From: Rothia sp035916755 | GTDB taxonomy: Bacteria; Actinomycetota; Actinomycetes; Actinomycetales; Micrococcaceae | Reading direction: 5' to 3' | Assembly (NCBI RefSeq): GCF_035916755.1 | Contig: NZ_JAYWIX010000005.1 | Coordinates: forward strand, 1 to 64,000 | Length of the DNA: 64,000 nucleotides | Part shown: piece after piece, positions 62,316 to 64,000 of the stretch | Layout: every line of letters begins with the position of its first letter | How positions within the stretch are numbered: position 1 is the first letter of the stretch | Position numbers and translations under genes: made by a program | The notes under the pieces: generated by a model | What the model was told of the DNA's origin: nothing | The model's database searches: none | The model's input: only the letters and a program-made list of their open reading frames with translations

Positions 62316-63008
62316 ATGACTATCGAACTTTCAGCAGTTGAACTGGCTGCCATGATTGACCACACCATCCTGGCGCCTTCAGCCTCAGAGACTGACGTCC
62401 GCCGTCTCTGCGCCGAGGCCAAGCAGTACGGCTTCGCCTCCGTCTGCGCAAACCCCGTCTGGGCCCCCGTGCTGGCTGAGGAACTGGCCGGGTCTGCGTC
62501 CGTCCCCTGCGTAGTCGTAGGCTTCCCCTTCGGTGCTTCTGCCACCGAGGTCAAGGCCTTCGAAGCCAAGACCGCCGTTGAAGCCGGCGCCCGCGAGGTC
62601 GATATGGTCATCAACATCGCCGACGCCCGCGCAGGCAAGAAGGACGCCCTGGTGGCAGATATCAAGGCCGTCGCCGAGGCTACCCACGCCGGTGGTGCCC
62701 TGCTCAAGGTCATTATTGAGACCTCCGAGCTGACCGACGACCAGAAGGTTCTGGCCTGCCAGGCCTCTGTTGAAGCCGGGGCTGACTTCGTCAAGACCTC
62801 CACCGGCTACTCGTCCTCAGGTGCAACCGTCGAAGACATCGCCCTGATGCGCGCCACCGTCGGCCCTGACCTGGGTGTGAAGGCCTCGGGCGGCGTCCGC
62901 ACCCGCGAAGAAGCCCTCGCCATGATTGAAGCAGGTGCCACCCGTATCGGAGCTTCAAAGGGCATCGCCATCATCGGCGCCGGTGACGCAGCAGAGGGCG
63001 GCTACTAA
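62316..63008 (+). CDS. deoC: Deoxyribose-phosphate aldolase
   Basis: A 230-aa class I aldolase that splits deoxyribose-5-phosphate to acetaldehyde and glyceraldehyde-3-phosphate. MIDHTILAP at the N-terminus, AREVDMVINIADA with the catalytic Asp (near 92), LLKVIIETSEL with Lys (near 131), and Schiff-base Lys in FVKTSTGYSSSGAT (near 156). AAGGAAGAA precedes the ATG. It ends the nucleoside salvage run. Confidence 0.96.
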   Translation: MTIELSAVELAAMIDHTILAPSASETDVRRLCAEAKQYGFASVCANPVWAPVLAEELAGSASVPCVVVGFPFGASATEVKAFEAKTAVEAGAREVDMVINIADARAGKKDALVADIKAVAEATHAGGALLKVIIETSELTDDQKVLACQASVEAGADFVKTSTGYSSSGATVEDIALMRATVGPDLGVKASGGVRTREEALAMIEAGATRIGASKGIAIIGAGDAAEGGY

Positions 63009-63095
63009 GCCAGGTTCTTCTCTGTCATATGGTGCGAACCGCTGATACAGCACCTATACTGAGTAATAAAGTACACACACGAAAAGGACTTCCCC

Positions 63096-63422
63096 ATGTC
63101 TAAGACCACTGACAAGTCAGAGGCTAAGAAGCGCTCCAACGTTGAATCCTTCGGGATGGAATCTGGTGCCCCCGAGCGCAACGGCACCCCCCAATACTCA
63201 GGCACCAAGGAGCTGGGCTCAAACATCGCCCTCTTCGTTCTCTGCTTCGTGCTCCTGCTGGGTTGCCTCTACACCCTGGGAATGTACCCCGAGGGTGGCT
63301 GGGGCTGGTGGACCGTAGCTGTTCTGCTCTACGGCGTCACCTTCATCATCCCCCTGTGGTTCCTGCCTTCGAAGACTAACGAGAAGCAGCACGTCGGCGG
63401 CGCAGACCTTTACCTCAAGTAA
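63096..63422 (+). CDS. Small two-helix membrane protein
   Basis: A 108-aa protein. Polar, charged N-terminus (1-43), two hydrophobic segments (44-62 and 69-88), and a short polar tail. AAAGGA precedes ATG 63096. It has its own terminator. No family recognised. Confidence 0.7.
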   Translation: MSKTTDKSEAKKRSNVESFGMESGAPERNGTPQYSGTKELGSNIALFVLCFVLLLGCLYTLGMYPEGGWGWWTVAVLLYGVTFIIPLWFLPSKTNEKQHVGGADLYLK

Positions 63423-63444
63423 AGAGACACACGCTGTTGATAGC

Positions 63445-63481
63445 AAGGGGCGGCCCACCTGTTCAGGTGAGCCGCCCCTTG
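63445..63481 (+). terminator. Rho-independent terminator
   Basis: AAGGGGCGGC-CACCT / AGGTG-GCCGCCCCTT stem followed by GTTTCT, shared by the convergent small membrane protein and mfd. Confidence 0.85.
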
Positions 63482-63496
63482 TTTCTGCCTACCGCG

Positions 63497-64000
63497 CTAT
63501 AAACCGGCGACGCCAGCTTCGAAGATGGCACGGATGAACTGCTCGGTCCACTCCACGATGGCGTCATCGACCAGGTCTTTACCCCCAACAGCGGACGTCT
63601 TGGGGCGGGGAACCAGGATCTGCCAGTTCTCGGTACCAGGGATCTGGCGGTACTGGGCACCCGGGTACATGCGATCTAGTCGCATCTGCCGGGACTCCGG
63701 CAAATCATTGACCGGGAAAAAGCGCACCTTGGGGCCCATAGCCACAATTTCACTCAGGCCCACGGTGCGAGCGCGCTGACGAAGAGCCGCAATCTTAAAG
63801 AGATTCTCCACCGGAGCGGGCGGGGTGCCGTAACGGTCTACCAGTTCTTCACGAGCCTCCGCTAGCTCCTCTGCCGTCTGGGCCTGGGCTATCTGCCGGT
63901 AGGCTGACAGGCGCAGGCGCTCTGAACTCACGTAGTCGTGTGGCATATGGGCGTTGACCGGCAGATCAACCTTAATCTCAGCGGGGGCTTCTTCTTTCTC
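63497..64000 (-). CDS. mfd: Transcription-repair coupling factor, C-terminal part (5' end outside window)
   Basis: The last 168 codons of Mfd are present; the frame is open to the window edge (EKEEAPAEIKVDLPVNAHMP). It shows the C-terminal TRCF domain: YVSSERLRLSAYRQIAQAQ, ELVDRYGTPPAPVENLFKIAALR, then a poorly conserved end. Mfd removes stalled RNA polymerase and recruits UvrA. Confidence 0.92.
   Translation of the reverse strand, partial: EKEEAPAEIKVDLPVNAHMPHDYVSSERLRLSAYRQIAQAQTAEELAEAREELVDRYGTPPAPVENLFKIAALRQRARTVGLSEIVAMGPKVRFFPVNDLPESRQMRLDRMYPGAQYRQIPGTENWQILVPRPKTSAVGGKDLVDDAIVEWTEQFIRAIFEAGVAGL

Noticed and set aside
1..64000. CRISPR array or insertion sequence
   Set aside because: No regularly spaced short repeats and no transposase gene were seen in the window.

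Overview
The window looks like chromosome of a Rothia-like member of the Micrococcaceae (Actinomycetota). The evidence is about 60% GC coding DNA, gatCAB, a biotin-dependent acyl-CoA carboxylase with an epsilon subunit, an Rpf/LysM secreted lysozyme-like protein, a SAM-IV-type riboswitch, class III cyclase and PP2C genes, and LGFP-repeat exoproteins. The genus is inferred from protein character only. A run of ten N followed by about 95 nt of near-pure C (48450-48554) shows that the sequence is scaffolded there, so linkage across that point is not proven.

Region by region. 1-5.5 kb: three minus-strand secreted proteins carrying LGFP cell-wall repeats (a subtilase and two related alpha/beta hydrolases) around a tRNA-Met. 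The subtilase and the second hydrolase share a 766-bp direct repeat that is identical by eye, and the second hydrolase has a (TC)8 tract that puts its only good start codon out of frame. 5.5-12.1 kb: GT4 glycosyltransferase, holin-like membrane protein, tRNA-Asn, dnaG, dgt and a GNAT acetyltransferase. 12.2-16.8 kb: a more AT-rich block (thiosulfate uptake tsuA/tsuB, a DUF6176 protein, gltS, a sarcosine-oxidase-like flavoprotein) with a strong 60-bp palindrome at each end and one in the middle. 16.9-25.5 kb: TM2 protein, dusB, PRC-barrel/DUF2382 stress protein, an HTH plus membrane-protein pair, an alkyltransferase-like protein, two GNATs, glyS, an S4 RNA-binding protein and a carboxylesterase.

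25.5-33 kb: metX-metY under a SAM-IV-type riboswitch; then an oligopeptidase B-like gene followed by two paralogous genes of unknown function; then a roughly 330-nt chain of perfect hairpins ending in a terminator-like stem, which looks like an unannotated structured RNA. 33-43 kb: gatB, gatA, gatC, rpf with a long structured leader, ligA, and a class III adenylyl cyclase overlapping a PP2C phosphatase gene. 43-56.5 kb: birA with a PH-domain protein, accD and accE, and later maf and accA. This acyl-CoA carboxylase cluster is usually compact in actinobacteria. Here it is split by DUF885, a GltP-type symporter, aldehyde dehydrogenase, a frameshifted GIY-YIG-like gene and an HTH protein. 56.6-64 kb: MHS-family transporter, an LpdA-like flavoprotein without the redox disulfide, a nucleoside-salvage run (purine nucleoside phosphorylase, phosphopentomutase-like, deoC), a small membrane protein, and the 3' end of mfd.

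Two families of long intergenic palindromes recur: a 60-bp family at 12.2, 13.7 and 16.8 kb, and a 110-155-bp family at 23.0, 44.4, 51.8 and 58.1 kb. The items most worth following up are the exoprotein repeat with its TC tract, the 32.7-33.05 kb RNA candidate, and the 30.7-32.6 kb paralogue pair.
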